33,500 nucleotides of DNA from PALSA-1196 sp036833805 (GCA_036833805.1 DAITPA010000016.1:1-33500), one strand, 5' to 3'; positions 6,684 through 15,654 are shown, numbered from the stretch's first letter. A program made the numbers and translations. Notes: generated by a model from the letters alone, not told the origin.

Positions 6684-8144
6684 ATGAAGATCGAGCTGGC
6701 GATCGCGCTATGCATCATCGCTTTGCCGGCCGCGGCCGCCGCGGAGGACCTTCTGAAGGTTTACGACGACGCGCTGCAGAGCGATCCGCAGATGCGCGAA
6801 GCGACCGCTACGCGCATGGCTACGCTTGAAGCGAAGCCGCAGGCGCGTGCGCTGTTGCTGCCACAAATTGCAGGCTCGGCATCAGTGGAGAAGGACAAGA
6901 CCGTCGAGGATCAATCCGCCCCGCAGCTCTTCACAAATCCTAACAATCCAAACCAGCTCATTCTGGTGCAGGAAGGCGTCAGGGGCACGGTACGTCCTAA
7001 CACCAATCAATGGAACGTGACCCTGCGGCAGAACCTTTTCTCGTGGACGAACTGGGAAAATCTCAAGCGCGCGGATCACTCCGTCGCTCAAGCTGAGGCC
7101 GACTATCGCGCCGCGCAGGAGGATTTGATCCAGCGCGTCTCGCTGCGCTACTTCGACGTGCTGGCGGCGCGGGACGGTCTGGAAGCGCAGCAGGCAGCCC
7201 ACGAGGCGATTACCAATCAGCTCGAACAGGCCAATAAGCGCTTCGAGGTGGGGCTGATTGCCGTCACGGACGTGCAGGAGGCGAAGGCGGCGAATGATAC
7301 CGCCGCCGCCGCGGTCATCGCCGCGAAGCGTACCCTTGCGACCGCCGTCGAGCAGCTGCGCGAGATCACCGGGGCAAAATACGAGCAGCTCTCCCGGCCG
7401 GGACCTGCGATACCGCTCAAGTCCCCGGAACCTGCGAGCGAGGACCGCTGGGTCGAAGTGTCGATGGAGCAGAATCTTGCACTCGTATCGAGCCGGCTCG
7501 CAGCGGAAATCGCCCGCGATGACATCCATACGGCCGAGGGCGGACACTTTCCGACGCTCGATCTCGTCGCCGGCCACACGCATTACCGTCAGACCTCGAC
7601 CGAGATCTTCCCGGAGGTTCCGAGCATCGATTTTCCCGGAGCGGTCGGCCCGACCTATACGCAGACGAACCAGGATTCCGTTGGACTGCAGTTGAATGTG
7701 CCGATCTTCAGCGGCGGCCTCACGACGTCGCAGGTCCACCAGGCGCAATACCGCTGGATCGCGGCGAAAGAGCGTGTCGCGCGCACCTCGCGCGACACTG
7801 AGCGCGCGGCGCGCGACGCCTTCTTGAGCGTCAACAGCGAAATCGCGCGCGTGCAGGCCTTACATCAGGCGCTCGAGTCCAGTAACACCGCCCTCAAGGC
7901 GACCGAAGCCGGTTACGAAGTCGGTACCCGTACCGCCGTCGACGTCCTGAACGCGCGCAAAACTCTGGTGCAGGCGCAGACCGACTATTCGCGCAGCCGT
8001 TACGACTACATTATTGATATCGTGAGTCTGCGCTTGGCGTCCGGCAGCCTCGATCGCGCAACGCTCGCGGAGATCAACCAGTGGCTCGATGAGACCGTGC
8101 CCACTTCGTCGGTGGCGAGGCCTTCCGCGGACAAACAGCCCTAA
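6684..8144 (+). CDS. tolC: TolC-like outer-membrane efflux channel protein
   Basis: This is a 486-residue outer membrane factor with two tandem OEP repeats. The start ATG has AAAGGAAC upstream. Residues 1-20 form a signal peptide ending AAAAA, followed by EDLLKVYDDALQSDP, the usual opening of TolC proteins. Helical hairpin segments such as VSLRYFDVLAARDGLEAQ (repeat one) and AARDAFLSVNSEIARVQAL (repeat two) match the periplasmic tunnel, and GLQLNVPIFSGG is the conserved beta-strand motif. It should form the outer-membrane exit of tripartite efflux pumps and type I secretion systems. No pump genes lie next to it, which fits a shared channel. Its stop overlaps the convergent waaA stop. Confidence 0.92.
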   Translation: MKIELAIALCIIALPAAAAAEDLLKVYDDALQSDPQMREATATRMATLEAKPQARALLLPQIAGSASVEKDKTVEDQSAPQLFTNPNNPNQLILVQEGVRGTVRPNTNQWNVTLRQNLFSWTNWENLKRADHSVAQAEADYRAAQEDLIQRVSLRYFDVLAARDGLEAQQAAHEAITNQLEQANKRFEVGLIAVTDVQEAKAANDTAAAAVIAAKRTLATAVEQLREITGAKYEQLSRPGPAIPLKSPEPASEDRWVEVSMEQNLALVSSRLAAEIARDDIHTAEGGHFPTLDLVAGHTHYRQTSTEIFPEVPSIDFPGAVGPTYTQTNQDSVGLQLNVPIFSGGLTTSQVHQAQYRWIAAKERVARTSRDTERAARDAFLSVNSEIARVQALHQALESSNTALKATEAGYEVGTRTAVDVLNARKTLVQAQTDYSRSRYDYIIDIVSLRLASGSLDRATLAEINQWLDETVPTSSVARPSADKQP

Positions 8145-9418
8145 GAGCTCTTGAGGAGCGGGTCGATCAGGCGCAAGAGCTTCGCAAGCGCGCCGCGATT
8201 GTCTTCGATGCAAGCCCGCGCGAGCTGCCCCACGCGTTCGCGCTCTCCTGGATCGGAAAGCCATTTGCCAAGCTGCTCGCCAAGTTCGGCGGCATCATGC
8301 ACAACCGTCAGCGCCCCGCGGGCGATCAGGAGCTCGGCAATCTCCTTGCTATTGAAGTAGTAGGGACCGGTCAAGATCGGCAATCCGAGCGCCGCAGGCT
8401 CGAGCAGATTGTGCCCGCCGACCGCGACCAGACTGCCGCCGACAAAAGCGACGTCGCCGGCGGCGTAGAAATCCAGAAGCTCTCCCAACGCATCGACGAG
8501 CAGCACCGAGGTGTCGGCATGGCAGGGCACGTTTTGCGACACTTTGACGAACTCGATCCCCTGACGTGTGAGCCATTCGGCGACTTCTGCGAAACGCGGC
8601 GGATGCCGCGGCACGAGCACCAGAAGCGCGGCGGGATGCAGGCGCGCGAGGCGCCGCTGGGCATCGAGCAGAATCTCCTCCTCACCGGCGTGCGTGCTGC
8701 CGGCAACCCACACCGGGCGCCGAGGCGCGTGCGACGCGCGCAACTGCGCACCGCGCGCGACGACGCTCGCGGGCAATGCAAAATCGAACTTCAGATTGCC
8801 GGTGACATGGGTCGCCGCCTGCGGCGCACCGATGGCGCGGAAGCGCTCGGCATCGCCCTCCGCCTGCGCCGCGATGAGCACTCCTTGCGAGAGCGTGTCC
8901 TCGAAAAGGCCGAGGAGCCTCTTGTAGCGGCGCACCGAGCGCGGCGAAATACGTGCGCTTGCGAGCACCAGCGGAACGCGGCGCCGCTGGCACTCGTGAT
9001 AGAGGTTCGGCCAGAGCTCGGTCTCAAAGATGACCGCAAGCCGCGGCCGCACCCGGTCGAAGAAGCGCCGCGCAGCGCCCGGCAGATCAAACGGTACGAA
9101 GCGCACCTCGACCGCGTCGGGAAACAGCGCGCGCGCGCGCTGCGCCCCGCCGGGCGTCGCGGTCGTGAGCACGAGCGGTATCTGCGGATAGCGGGCGCAA
9201 AGATCGAGCACCAGCGCCGCAGCCGCCTGCACCTCTCCCACCGATACGGCGTGCACCCAAACGCTCGCGCGGTCGAGCGCGCCGCCGAAGCCGAAGCGTT
9301 GCGAGAAGTTCTGCCAATAGCCCCTCTCACGGCCGCCGCGCCACAACATGACGCCGCACATCACCGGCACGAGGAGGTACGCGGCAACGCCATAAAAAAT
9401 TCGGAAGCGCGCGCGCAT
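8141..9418 (-). CDS. waaA: 3-deoxy-D-manno-octulosonic acid (Kdo) transferase
   Basis: The 425-residue WaaA/KdtA transfers Kdo from CMP-Kdo to lipid IVA in the inner core of lipopolysaccharide. An N-terminal membrane anchor (about 8-25) precedes two Rossmann-like domains of the GT-B type. Family hallmarks visible are VHAVSVGE with the catalytic Glu (62), FETELWPN (131-138), GNLKFD, AGSTHAGEEE and VGGHNLLEPAALG. Length is normal for the family. It starts 18 bases after kdkA on the same strand, forming a Kdo unit. The adjacent kinase suggests a lipid A core with a single phosphorylated Kdo, but that is inference from the family pattern. Confidence 0.95.
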   Translation of the reverse strand: MRARFRIFYGVAAYLLVPVMCGVMLWRGGRERGYWQNFSQRFGFGGALDRASVWVHAVSVGEVQAAAALVLDLCARYPQIPLVLTTATPGGAQRARALFPDAVEVRFVPFDLPGAARRFFDRVRPRLAVIFETELWPNLYHECQRRRVPLVLASARISPRSVRRYKRLLGLFEDTLSQGVLIAAQAEGDAERFRAIGAPQAATHVTGNLKFDFALPASVVARGAQLRASHAPRRPVWVAGSTHAGEEEILLDAQRRLARLHPAALLVLVPRHPPRFAEVAEWLTRQGIEFVKVSQNVPCHADTSVLLVDALGELLDFYAAGDVAFVGGSLVAVGGHNLLEPAALGLPILTGPYYFNSKEIAELLIARGALTVVHDAAELGEQLGKWLSDPGERERVGQLARACIEDNRGALAKLLRLIDPLLKSS

Positions 9419-9436
9419 CGGGCTTGTACAGTCTCG

Positions 9437-10201
9437 CTACGGGCTAACCAGCGAACTGCCGCCCGAAGCGAGGCGATAGCCATCGAGTAAACCGTGCCAA
9501 TCGGCTTCCGTGAAGCGCTCGGCGGGTAATGCGAACGTGATCTTCTCGAGCGAGCGCCGCAGCCGCACTAGATTGGCGTCGCACCAAAGGCCGGGCTTCC
9601 TCAAACGGCCGCGGTCAAAATCGATGAGGTAGACCGCCTCGGCTTCGCCCAGAAGGATGTTGTGCGCATTCAAGTCCGCATGAAACACGCCGCGGTCATG
9701 GAAGCGCCGAATGCAATCGCCGATGGCGATCCAGTGCAGCATCGGCAGCTCTGCCTGCGTCAGGCGCGCCGCCAGGGATTCGGTGTCGACGAGCCTCTCG
9801 GTGATGAGGTCGCCCGTGTAGGTGACGCCGCTCTTTCGATAGCGCGCCCCAACGGGAAGGGGCACGGGCAGCCCTGCGCGCCGCATGTGGTAGAGGAGCT
9901 GCCATTCGGCGAACGGACGCGTAACCGATGCACCGCGCCATAGGTAGCGATCGGCGGACAAATGCGCGATGAGGCCGCCGCGACGATAGTGACGCAGCAC
10001 GTAGCGCCGGCCGGCCGTATGGATCATGTGCGCATCGCCGCGACCGTGGGCGACGCCCTCGAGCTCACCGCGCGACAACCAGTATTCCGGATCGAACCAG
10101 GAGGGCGTCAAATTGCCCGTGCGCAGACCGTCATATAGCATGGCGCCGCCCGCCAAGACGTGGCGCTTGACCTCGGAGCCGAGCGGCCACTCTGCGCTCA
10201 C
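9437..10201 (-). CDS. kdkA: 3-deoxy-D-manno-octulosonic acid kinase
   Basis: KdkA phosphorylates the Kdo residue of the lipopolysaccharide inner core using ATP. The likely start is the GTG at 10201 (254 residues); an ATG at 10141 is also possible. The open frame extends further upstream to 10486, but that part is antisense to the glycosyltransferase and looks like noise. The conserved features are YVLRHYRRGGLIAHLSADRY, FAEWQLL, LPVPLPVGARY, the kinase catalytic loop HADLNAHNILL and the metal-binding IDFDRG. The order kdkA then waaA with an 18-base gap indicates an operon. The gene diverges from the GT9 gene with only about 15 bases between starts. Confidence 0.9.
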   Translation of the reverse strand: MSAEWPLGSEVKRHVLAGGAMLYDGLRTGNLTPSWFDPEYWLSRGELEGVAHGRGDAHMIHTAGRRYVLRHYRRGGLIAHLSADRYLWRGASVTRPFAEWQLLYHMRRAGLPVPLPVGARYRKSGVTYTGDLITERLVDTESLAARLTQAELPMLHWIAIGDCIRRFHDRGVFHADLNAHNILLGEAEAVYLIDFDRGRLRKPGLWCDANLVRLRRSLEKITFALPAERFTEADWHGLLDGYRLASGGSSLVSP

Positions 10202-10216
10202 TGCACAATTTCCGTG

Positions 10217-11269
10217 ATGTTGCCGCTCACCACGTCTCCGCGCACCGTGTGCATTCTGCGCCTCTCCGCCATTGGCGATACCTGCCACGTTGTGCCGGTG
10301 CTGCGTACGATGCAGCAGGCGTGGCCGGCGACTCGCTTTACGTGGATCATCGCGAAGTCCGAGTCCCGCCTCATGAGGCTCATCGAGGACGTCGAGTTTA
10401 TCATCGTCGACAAGGAGGCCGGTGCCGGCGCCTGGTGGGCAATGCGTCGACAGCTCGCAGGGCGCCGGTTTGACGTCCTGCTGCACATGCAGCTTGCCCT
10501 GCGCGCAAGTTTAATCGCGCGAGAAATGCGCGCCACGGTAAAGCTCGGATTCGACCGTGCGCGCGCCCGCGAGCTGCAGTGGCTGTTCACGAATGCGCGC
10601 ATTGCCGCAAAAACCCGCGAGCATGTATTGGACTCTTTCTTCGGTTTCGCCGCGGCGCTCGGCATCCGCTCGCGGCTCCTGCGCTGGGATATTCCACTGC
10701 CGCTCGCCGCACAGGAATACGCGCGCGCACTGATACCCGATGATGCGCCCACGCTCGTCATCAGTCCCTGTTCGAGCCACATCGCGCGCAACTGGAGCGC
10801 CGAACGCTATGCCGCGGTCGCCGCGCACGCAGTTCGACGCCACGGCATGCGCGTGATTCTCGCCGGTGGTCCGAGCGCGCTCGAGCAGGCGACGGGCGCC
10901 GCCATCGAGCGGCAAGCGGGCGTCCCCGTCACGAACCAGATCGGACGCGATACGCTGCCCGAGCTGCTCGCGCTTCTCGGCCAAGCCACCGCGCTCTTAA
11001 GTCCGGATTCCGGGCCAGTGCACATGGCGACCATGGTCGGCACGCCTGTTTTAGGTCTGTACTCGGCGACTAATCCCGCGCGCTGTGGGCCGTACCTTTC
11101 CCAAAAATGGTGCGTAGACGCCTATGGCGAGGCCGCGCGACTCTTTCGCCATCGCGAGCCGGAGGAGCTTGCCTGGACGGAGAAGATCGAGGAACCCGGC
11201 GTCATGGACCTTGTGCGCATCGATGAAGTCACGGCCAAGCTCGATCAGTTGCTAGGATCGCGTCCATGA
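10217..11269 (+). CDS. GT9-family (heptosyltransferase-like) glycosyltransferase
   Basis: This 350-residue GT-B enzyme belongs to glycosyltransferase family 9. I chose the ATG at 10217 (GTG at 10214 is also possible) because the family opening CILRLSAIGDTCHVVPVL follows directly; the longer frame is only antisense to kdkA. The C-terminal nucleotide-sugar signature SPDSGPVHMATMVGTPVLGL is intact, and ISPCSSHIARNWSAERYA resembles the heptosyltransferase motif. It probably adds a heptose or similar sugar to the lipopolysaccharide core on the inner face of the inner membrane. It need not be waaC or waaF. Its stop overlaps the start of the DUF6165 gene by four bases. Confidence 0.88.
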   Translation: MLPLTTSPRTVCILRLSAIGDTCHVVPVLRTMQQAWPATRFTWIIAKSESRLMRLIEDVEFIIVDKEAGAGAWWAMRRQLAGRRFDVLLHMQLALRASLIAREMRATVKLGFDRARARELQWLFTNARIAAKTREHVLDSFFGFAAALGIRSRLLRWDIPLPLAAQEYARALIPDDAPTLVISPCSSHIARNWSAERYAAVAAHAVRRHGMRVILAGGPSALEQATGAAIERQAGVPVTNQIGRDTLPELLALLGQATALLSPDSGPVHMATMVGTPVLGLYSATNPARCGPYLSQKWCVDAYGEAARLFRHREPEELAWTEKIEEPGVMDLVRIDEVTAKLDQLLGSRP

Positions 11270-11664
11270 AAGATGTACTCATCCCCGTCTCCGCCGGCGA
11301 GCTCCTCGACAAGATCACGATTCTGCGCATCAAGGCGGCGCGCATGACCGATGCGCAAAAGCTTGCCAACGTGCGCCTGGAGCTGGGGCTTCTTGAGAAG
11401 ACCTGGACGGAACTCGGCGGCGCCACGACCGAGCTCACGGCAGAAGAGCATGCATTACAGAGCGTGAATGAGCAGCTCTGGGATATTGAGGACCGCATCC
11501 GCGACAAGGAGGCGCGACAACTCTTCGACCGGGAATTTATTGACCTTGCGCGCGCGGTCTATGCGACGAACGATGAACGCGCTGCGATCAAGAAGCGCAT
11601 CAACCTGCACTTGGGCTCGCGCCTCGTCGAAGAGAAATCCTACACCGCTTACAAGATCGTCTAG
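11266..11664 (+). CDS. DUF6165 family protein
   Basis: This 132-residue soluble protein opens VLIPVSAGELLDKITILRIKA, the hallmark of the DUF6165 family, whose members sit with lipopolysaccharide and glycosyltransferase genes but have no assigned activity. The body is helical and charged (LLEKTWTELGG, VNEQLWDIEDRIRDKEARQ), ending in IKKRINLHLGSRLVEEKSY. The ATG overlaps the stop of the GT9 gene in an ATGA arrangement, so the two are translationally coupled and probably act in the same step. It could be a partner or regulator of the transferase. No catalytic motif is visible. Confidence 0.8.
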   Translation: MKDVLIPVSAGELLDKITILRIKAARMTDAQKLANVRLELGLLEKTWTELGGATTELTAEEHALQSVNEQLWDIEDRIRDKEARQLFDREFIDLARAVYATNDERAAIKKRINLHLGSRLVEEKSYTAYKIV

Positions 11665-11685
11665 CTAGCCGCGGGCATCCCAGCC

Positions 11686-11883
11686 TCAGCGCTGCAGCGT
11701 GTACTCCGCGCTGCAATAGGGGCATTTCGCCCAGCCGGTCGCCTCGATCGGCAGATACACGCGCGGATGAGAATTCCATAAAGCCATCTGCGGCATCGGA
11801 CAGGACAGGGGCAGATCTTCCAACGTAACGTCGTAATGATTTTGCGCGTTCGGCTCGATGAGTGGTTTTGGGGCTGCGACCAT
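11686..11883 (-). CDS. Small zinc-finger domain protein
   Basis: The start at 11883 (65 residues) is supported by AGGAG upstream; an earlier in-frame ATG at 11922 has none. The protein opens with a flexible segment, then shows the conserved strings VTLEDLPLSCPMPQMALWN and HPRVYLPIEATG, and ends WAKCPYCSAEYTL. The terminal C-x2-C and the upstream Cys probably bind one zinc. This is the small zinc-finger family found widely in beta- and gammaproteobacteria near lipopolysaccharide core genes and related to a mitochondrial complex I subunit. The bacterial role is not established. It is convergent with the DUF6165 gene, 21 bases away, and downstream of glnE. Confidence 0.8.
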   Translation of the reverse strand: MVAAPKPLIEPNAQNHYDVTLEDLPLSCPMPQMALWNSHPRVYLPIEATGWAKCPYCSAEYTLQR

Positions 11884-11996
11884 AAAGGCATCTCCTGTGC
11901 GACAGATTATAGCCAAAGCCATCCGGCAGCTGCCTCCTAGACCCCGTTCATCCGGGTTTTCGCCTGATCACTTGAAATCCAGAACAACCGCTTTAG

Positions 11997-14825
11997 CTAG
12001 GTCTGCATCGTCTCGCGCCAAATGCGCGTCACCGCGGCGCGCTCGGCGACAAAGTCGCTCGCGGCAACGACCGCTTCACGGCCCTGAAGCGCAAGATGAT
12101 GCGCGCAGCCTCGATAGGCGCGGTACGCGCCCGTCAGCACATCGACCGTCGCCTGCGGCACAAGATCGGCGGAGGCGACGCTCTCCAGCTGCCGGATCGT
12201 ATCGGAGAACATGACAACCGCCGCATATCTCTCGGCCCATTTGAGCGCCCAATACTGCGCCAGGAACTCAATGTCGGCGATGCCGCCCGGATCCTGCTTG
12301 AGATTAAATTCGGACGGTTGCGATTTCGAGAGCTCCCTGCGCATGCGCTCGCGCATGCGGCGTACTTCTTCCTGCAGCGTCGCGCGGCGTACGTGCCGCC
12401 TGAGTATCTCCACTCGCAGCAGCTCGAACTCGGCTCGCAGCTCATCGGCACCGGCCACCGCACGCGCATGCAAGAGCGCCTGATGCTCCCACGTCCAGGC
12501 GTCGTGCTCCTGGTAATGCGCGAAGGCGCGGATATTCGTGACCAGAAGCCCGCCCTTGCCGCTCGGCCGTAAGCGCACATCCACGCTATAGAGTCTGCCC
12601 GCCCCGGAATGCATGGTCAGCAAGTGCACGATGCGCTGCGCCGCACGGACGAAAAAGAGCTGATTGTCGATCGGCTTTTTTCCCGTCGTCTCCTGAAGCT
12701 CGCCGTGCGAGTCGTGCAGAAAGACAAGATCCAGATCCGAGGAGTACCCGAGCTCCATGCCGCCAAGCTTGCCGTAACCCACCGCGCAGATCCGCACCGC
12801 ACGTCGTTCGGCGCCTTCCCCGCACATGGGCGTGCCGAACTGCGCGGTCATTTGCTGCCAGCCAAGCTGCATCGCCCGCTCCACGATGAGCTCGGCGACA
12901 TCGGTAAGCCGATCGCTCACTTTCATGACCGGGAGGCGGCCGCTCAGATCCGCGACGGCAAGGCGAAAGACGGCCGCGCGCTGGAAGTGCCGCAGTGCCT
13001 CCACCTGCCGCTCCGGATCATCGTCGCGCATCTCCTGCACAATGAGTTCCAGATCGCGCGCAAGAGTTGCGCGCTCGGGAAGCTCCGACAACAAGCGCTC
13101 ATCGATCAGCTCATCGAGAAGCAGTGGATAGGCGGCGATCTGTTCCGCCAGAAAGTCGCCGTGACCACAAAGCTCAACGAGCCGGCTGCGCGCCGCTGAG
13201 CTCTCGTGCAGCAGCGCGAAGTACACCGAGCGCTGGCCGATCGCCTCCAGAATCTTGAGAATGCGCTTGAGGGTCGCAAGCGGCGCGGCACTCGCGCCGA
13301 TGTCAGAAAGCAGCGCGGGCAGGAGCGCCTCTAGACGCATCCGTCCCGGCTCATCGAGGCGGCGCACGAGCGACGATTCGCGCAGCTCCACGAGCAGGCG
13401 CGCCGCCTCCTCGCCCGGTATGAAGCCCGCTTGCGCTAAGGATTCGGCAAGTGGCGCACGTTCGCCGCCCGGCTGCCAATATTGACCCAGGTCAACGCGC
13501 GCGGCGGCGGGATTCGCTTGCGTCTCGCCGCTGAAGATCACCATTTTGAAGTGCGCGCTCACGCGCGCCCGGTGCTCTTCGAGCTCGCTTGCGAGCGTCG
13601 GCCAGTCAGGCACACCCATCGCGCGCGCAATGCGCGCGCGCGCGTCCGCCTCTCTCGGTAGGCGGTGAGTCTGCTCATCGGCAAACATCTGCAGTCGGTT
13701 CTCGAGCTTGCGCAGATAGGCGTATGCGGCGCCCAAGTCAACGACGAGCGCATGCGGCAGGAGCTTCGCACCGTCGAGCTGCGGCAGCGCGATGCTAAGC
13801 GCGGGTGTCTGCAGGCGCCGGTCCCGTCCGCCGCGAATGAGCTGATAGGCCTGCACGATGAACTCAATCTCGCGGATGCCGCCCGGTCCCAGTTTGACGT
13901 CGTCTGCAAGCTCGCGCCGTTCGACCTCGCGCTCGATCAAGGACTTCATCTCGCGCAGGCTCTCAAAGATGCCGAAATCAAGATAACGCCGGTAGACGAA
14001 CGGCCGCACCGCGGATTCAAAGATCTGCGCGTAGTGCGCAACGCCCGTGATCGCGCGCGCCTTGACATAGGCGTAGCGTTCCCAGTCGCGGCCATGGCGC
14101 ACAAGGTAGTCCTCGAAGGATGCGAAGCTTGCGACCAATGGGCCACTCGCACCGAACGGCCGCAGCCGCAAATCAACGCGAAACACGAGGCCATCCTCGG
14201 TTGGCGCATCGAGCAGACGCACCAGCATTTGACCGCAGCGCGTGAAGAATTCCTCGTTCGCCATGGGCCGCGGCCCGTCAGTGTCGCCGTGCTCGGGAAA
14301 GAGGAAAACGAGATCGACGTCAGAGGAAAAGTTGAGCTCGCCGCCGCCCAACTTCCCCATGCCGACGACAGTGAGCGACTGCGGCTCGCCGCTCTCGGAA
14401 CGCGGCACGCCGTAGCGCGCCGTGAGCGTGCGGGTTGCGTATTCGCAGGCCGCGATGATTGCGCTATCGGCAATGGCCGACAGATCCGCAAGAGTCTCGG
14501 CAAGCGCTGCCCAGGAGGCGAGGTCGCGCCAGGCGACGCGCACGAACTCGCGCCGCCGCCAGCGGCGCAGCTGCCCCATCCATTCGGCTTCGGCGCTGGC
14601 GCCGGCGGCGGGCGCCGGCGGCACGCGAGCTGCGAACTCAGAGGCTGACAGACTGCGCTCCAAATCCCCGGACGCCACGAGTGCCGGCAATAAAGTCGGA
14701 TCGGTGCTCAGGGAGCGCGCAACGAAATCACTTCCATCCCAAACGCGTGCGAGGGCATCCCGGACTCTCGCAGAAGCGGCTACCAGTGCGGCAGCGGCGG
14801 CTTCGCAGCCGTCAGTTCCAGACAT
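11997..14825 (-). CDS. glnE: Bifunctional glutamine synthetase adenylyltransferase/deadenylase
   Basis: The 942-residue GlnE attaches AMP to, or removes it from, glutamine synthetase in response to PII and glutamine. Length matches the E. coli enzyme (946). Two nucleotidyltransferase domains are present. The N-terminal one has GMGKLGGGELNFSSDVDLVF (155-174) with Asp 169 and Asp 171. The C-terminal one has GYGKLGGMELGYSSDLDLVF near residues 685-705. Each is followed by its linked helical domain (GPGGIREIEFIVQ and DPGGIADIEFLAQ). Both activities should therefore be intact. The ATG at 14825 lies 14 bases inside the end of the upstream lipoprotein gene, so translation is probably coupled. Confidence 0.95.
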   Translation of the reverse strand: MSGTDGCEAAAAALVAASARVRDALARVWDGSDFVARSLSTDPTLLPALVASGDLERSLSASEFAARVPPAPAAGASAEAEWMGQLRRWRRREFVRVAWRDLASWAALAETLADLSAIADSAIIAACEYATRTLTARYGVPRSESGEPQSLTVVGMGKLGGGELNFSSDVDLVFLFPEHGDTDGPRPMANEEFFTRCGQMLVRLLDAPTEDGLVFRVDLRLRPFGASGPLVASFASFEDYLVRHGRDWERYAYVKARAITGVAHYAQIFESAVRPFVYRRYLDFGIFESLREMKSLIEREVERRELADDVKLGPGGIREIEFIVQAYQLIRGGRDRRLQTPALSIALPQLDGAKLLPHALVVDLGAAYAYLRKLENRLQMFADEQTHRLPREADARARIARAMGVPDWPTLASELEEHRARVSAHFKMVIFSGETQANPAAARVDLGQYWQPGGERAPLAESLAQAGFIPGEEAARLLVELRESSLVRRLDEPGRMRLEALLPALLSDIGASAAPLATLKRILKILEAIGQRSVYFALLHESSAARSRLVELCGHGDFLAEQIAAYPLLLDELIDERLLSELPERATLARDLELIVQEMRDDDPERQVEALRHFQRAAVFRLAVADLSGRLPVMKVSDRLTDVAELIVERAMQLGWQQMTAQFGTPMCGEGAERRAVRICAVGYGKLGGMELGYSSDLDLVFLHDSHGELQETTGKKPIDNQLFFVRAAQRIVHLLTMHSGAGRLYSVDVRLRPSGKGGLLVTNIRAFAHYQEHDAWTWEHQALLHARAVAGADELRAEFELLRVEILRRHVRRATLQEEVRRMRERMRRELSKSQPSEFNLKQDPGGIADIEFLAQYWALKWAERYAAVVMFSDTIRQLESVASADLVPQATVDVLTGAYRAYRGCAHHLALQGREAVVAASDFVAERAAVTRIWRETMQT

Positions 14826-15654
14826 TACCGCCCAGATCGTGCAGGGACTCGGAGGTGAGGCCGCGGCTCAAGCCCCTGAATCGGGATGCTTCGGCATAGA
14901 CCTGCGCGCCGTCGGAGGCGAGGATCGAACCGGACTTTCCTTCGATTGAGCTGTTCTCGATATGCACGTTGGCGGCGCGCGCCGACACACCCACACCGGT
15001 TGCTGCAATACGGCTATTGGTGATGTGGATCTCGCAGCCGTCCTGCGCGCTGATGGCGTCGCCTTCGAATTCGAGATTGCGGCTGTCGATTCTGAGGAAG
15101 CGCGCGCCCTGGCAGACAATCGGTTCATCGCGGCGCTCCAAAGGAAGTCCCCTTGCGACGGAATCGTTCGGCGCAAAGCCACTCGCGCGCGCGCTGCCTG
15201 GGCCTTCCGCGCGCGCAGATTTGATGCTGTAGCCAGGACCCGATGCAATGACACCGGGGCCCGCCTTCGCGGTCGCCGCGCTCACGTCAGCTGGCGACGC
15301 GGCTACTGCGGCGGGCTCTTCGGCAGGCGCCGCAGCGCTTGGCGGCGCGGCGGCTGCTTCCTCGGCTGCGACGATGGGTCCCGCGCGCGCTGTGGTTGCC
15401 TCGTCCGCCGGCAGCGGCAGGTCGCCCACGACTTCATCCGCCTGCACAATCCGCAGCTCCCCCGTATCCTTCAAGCGCACCGTGAACGCGTGGGCCTGTC
15501 GATCGACGCTGAGGATCTGCAGACGCCCATTGCGCTCGAGTGCGCCCTGCGCCCAACTCATATCATCGCGCGCGGGCTTATCGCAGCCCGCCAGTGCAAA
15601 CACTGCCCAGCCGCACAGGCATACCGCAGGCAGTCGGGCGTTCGAGGCCGCCAT
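14812..15654 (-). CDS. Lipoprotein with right-handed parallel beta-helix C terminus
   Basis: The start ATG at 15654 (280 residues) is preceded by GGAGAGG; the frame runs on upstream to 15966 but without a better site. A lipobox LAGC (21-24) ends the signal peptide, so the mature protein is a lipid-anchored envelope protein. Residues 30-85 form a small domain (GRLQILSVDRQAHAFTVRL). An Ala/Pro-rich linker follows (about 95-150). The C-terminal 90 residues show repeating beta-helix turns (CEIHITNSRIAATGVGVSARA, ANVHIENSSIEG, AQVYAEASRFRG). No polysaccharide lyase residues are recognised. The overlap with the glnE start is odd for an envelope protein and may only reflect compaction. Confidence 0.7.
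   Translation of the reverse strand: MAASNARLPAVCLCGWAVFALAGCDKPARDDMSWAQGALERNGRLQILSVDRQAHAFTVRLKDTGELRIVQADEVVGDLPLPADEATTARAGPIVAAEEAAAAPPSAAAPAEEPAAVAASPADVSAATAKAGPGVIASGPGYSIKSARAEGPGSARASGFAPNDSVARGLPLERRDEPIVCQGARFLRIDSRNLEFEGDAISAQDGCEIHITNSRIAATGVGVSARAANVHIENSSIEGKSGSILASDGAQVYAEASRFRGLSRGLTSESLHDLGGNVWN

Noticed and set aside
8297..9490. Long plus-strand open frame (about 397 codons) opposite waaA
   Set aside because: It is antisense to a clear WaaA, is Arg/His rich, has no ribosome binding site or domain, and is expected from high-GC codon use.
10202..10486. N-terminal extension of the kdkA frame
   Set aside because: The extra residues do not resemble KdkA and lie antisense to the conserved GT9 N terminus.
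13665..14648. Long plus-strand open frame opposite glnE
   Set aside because: Antisense shadow of a fully conserved GlnE; no recognisable protein features.
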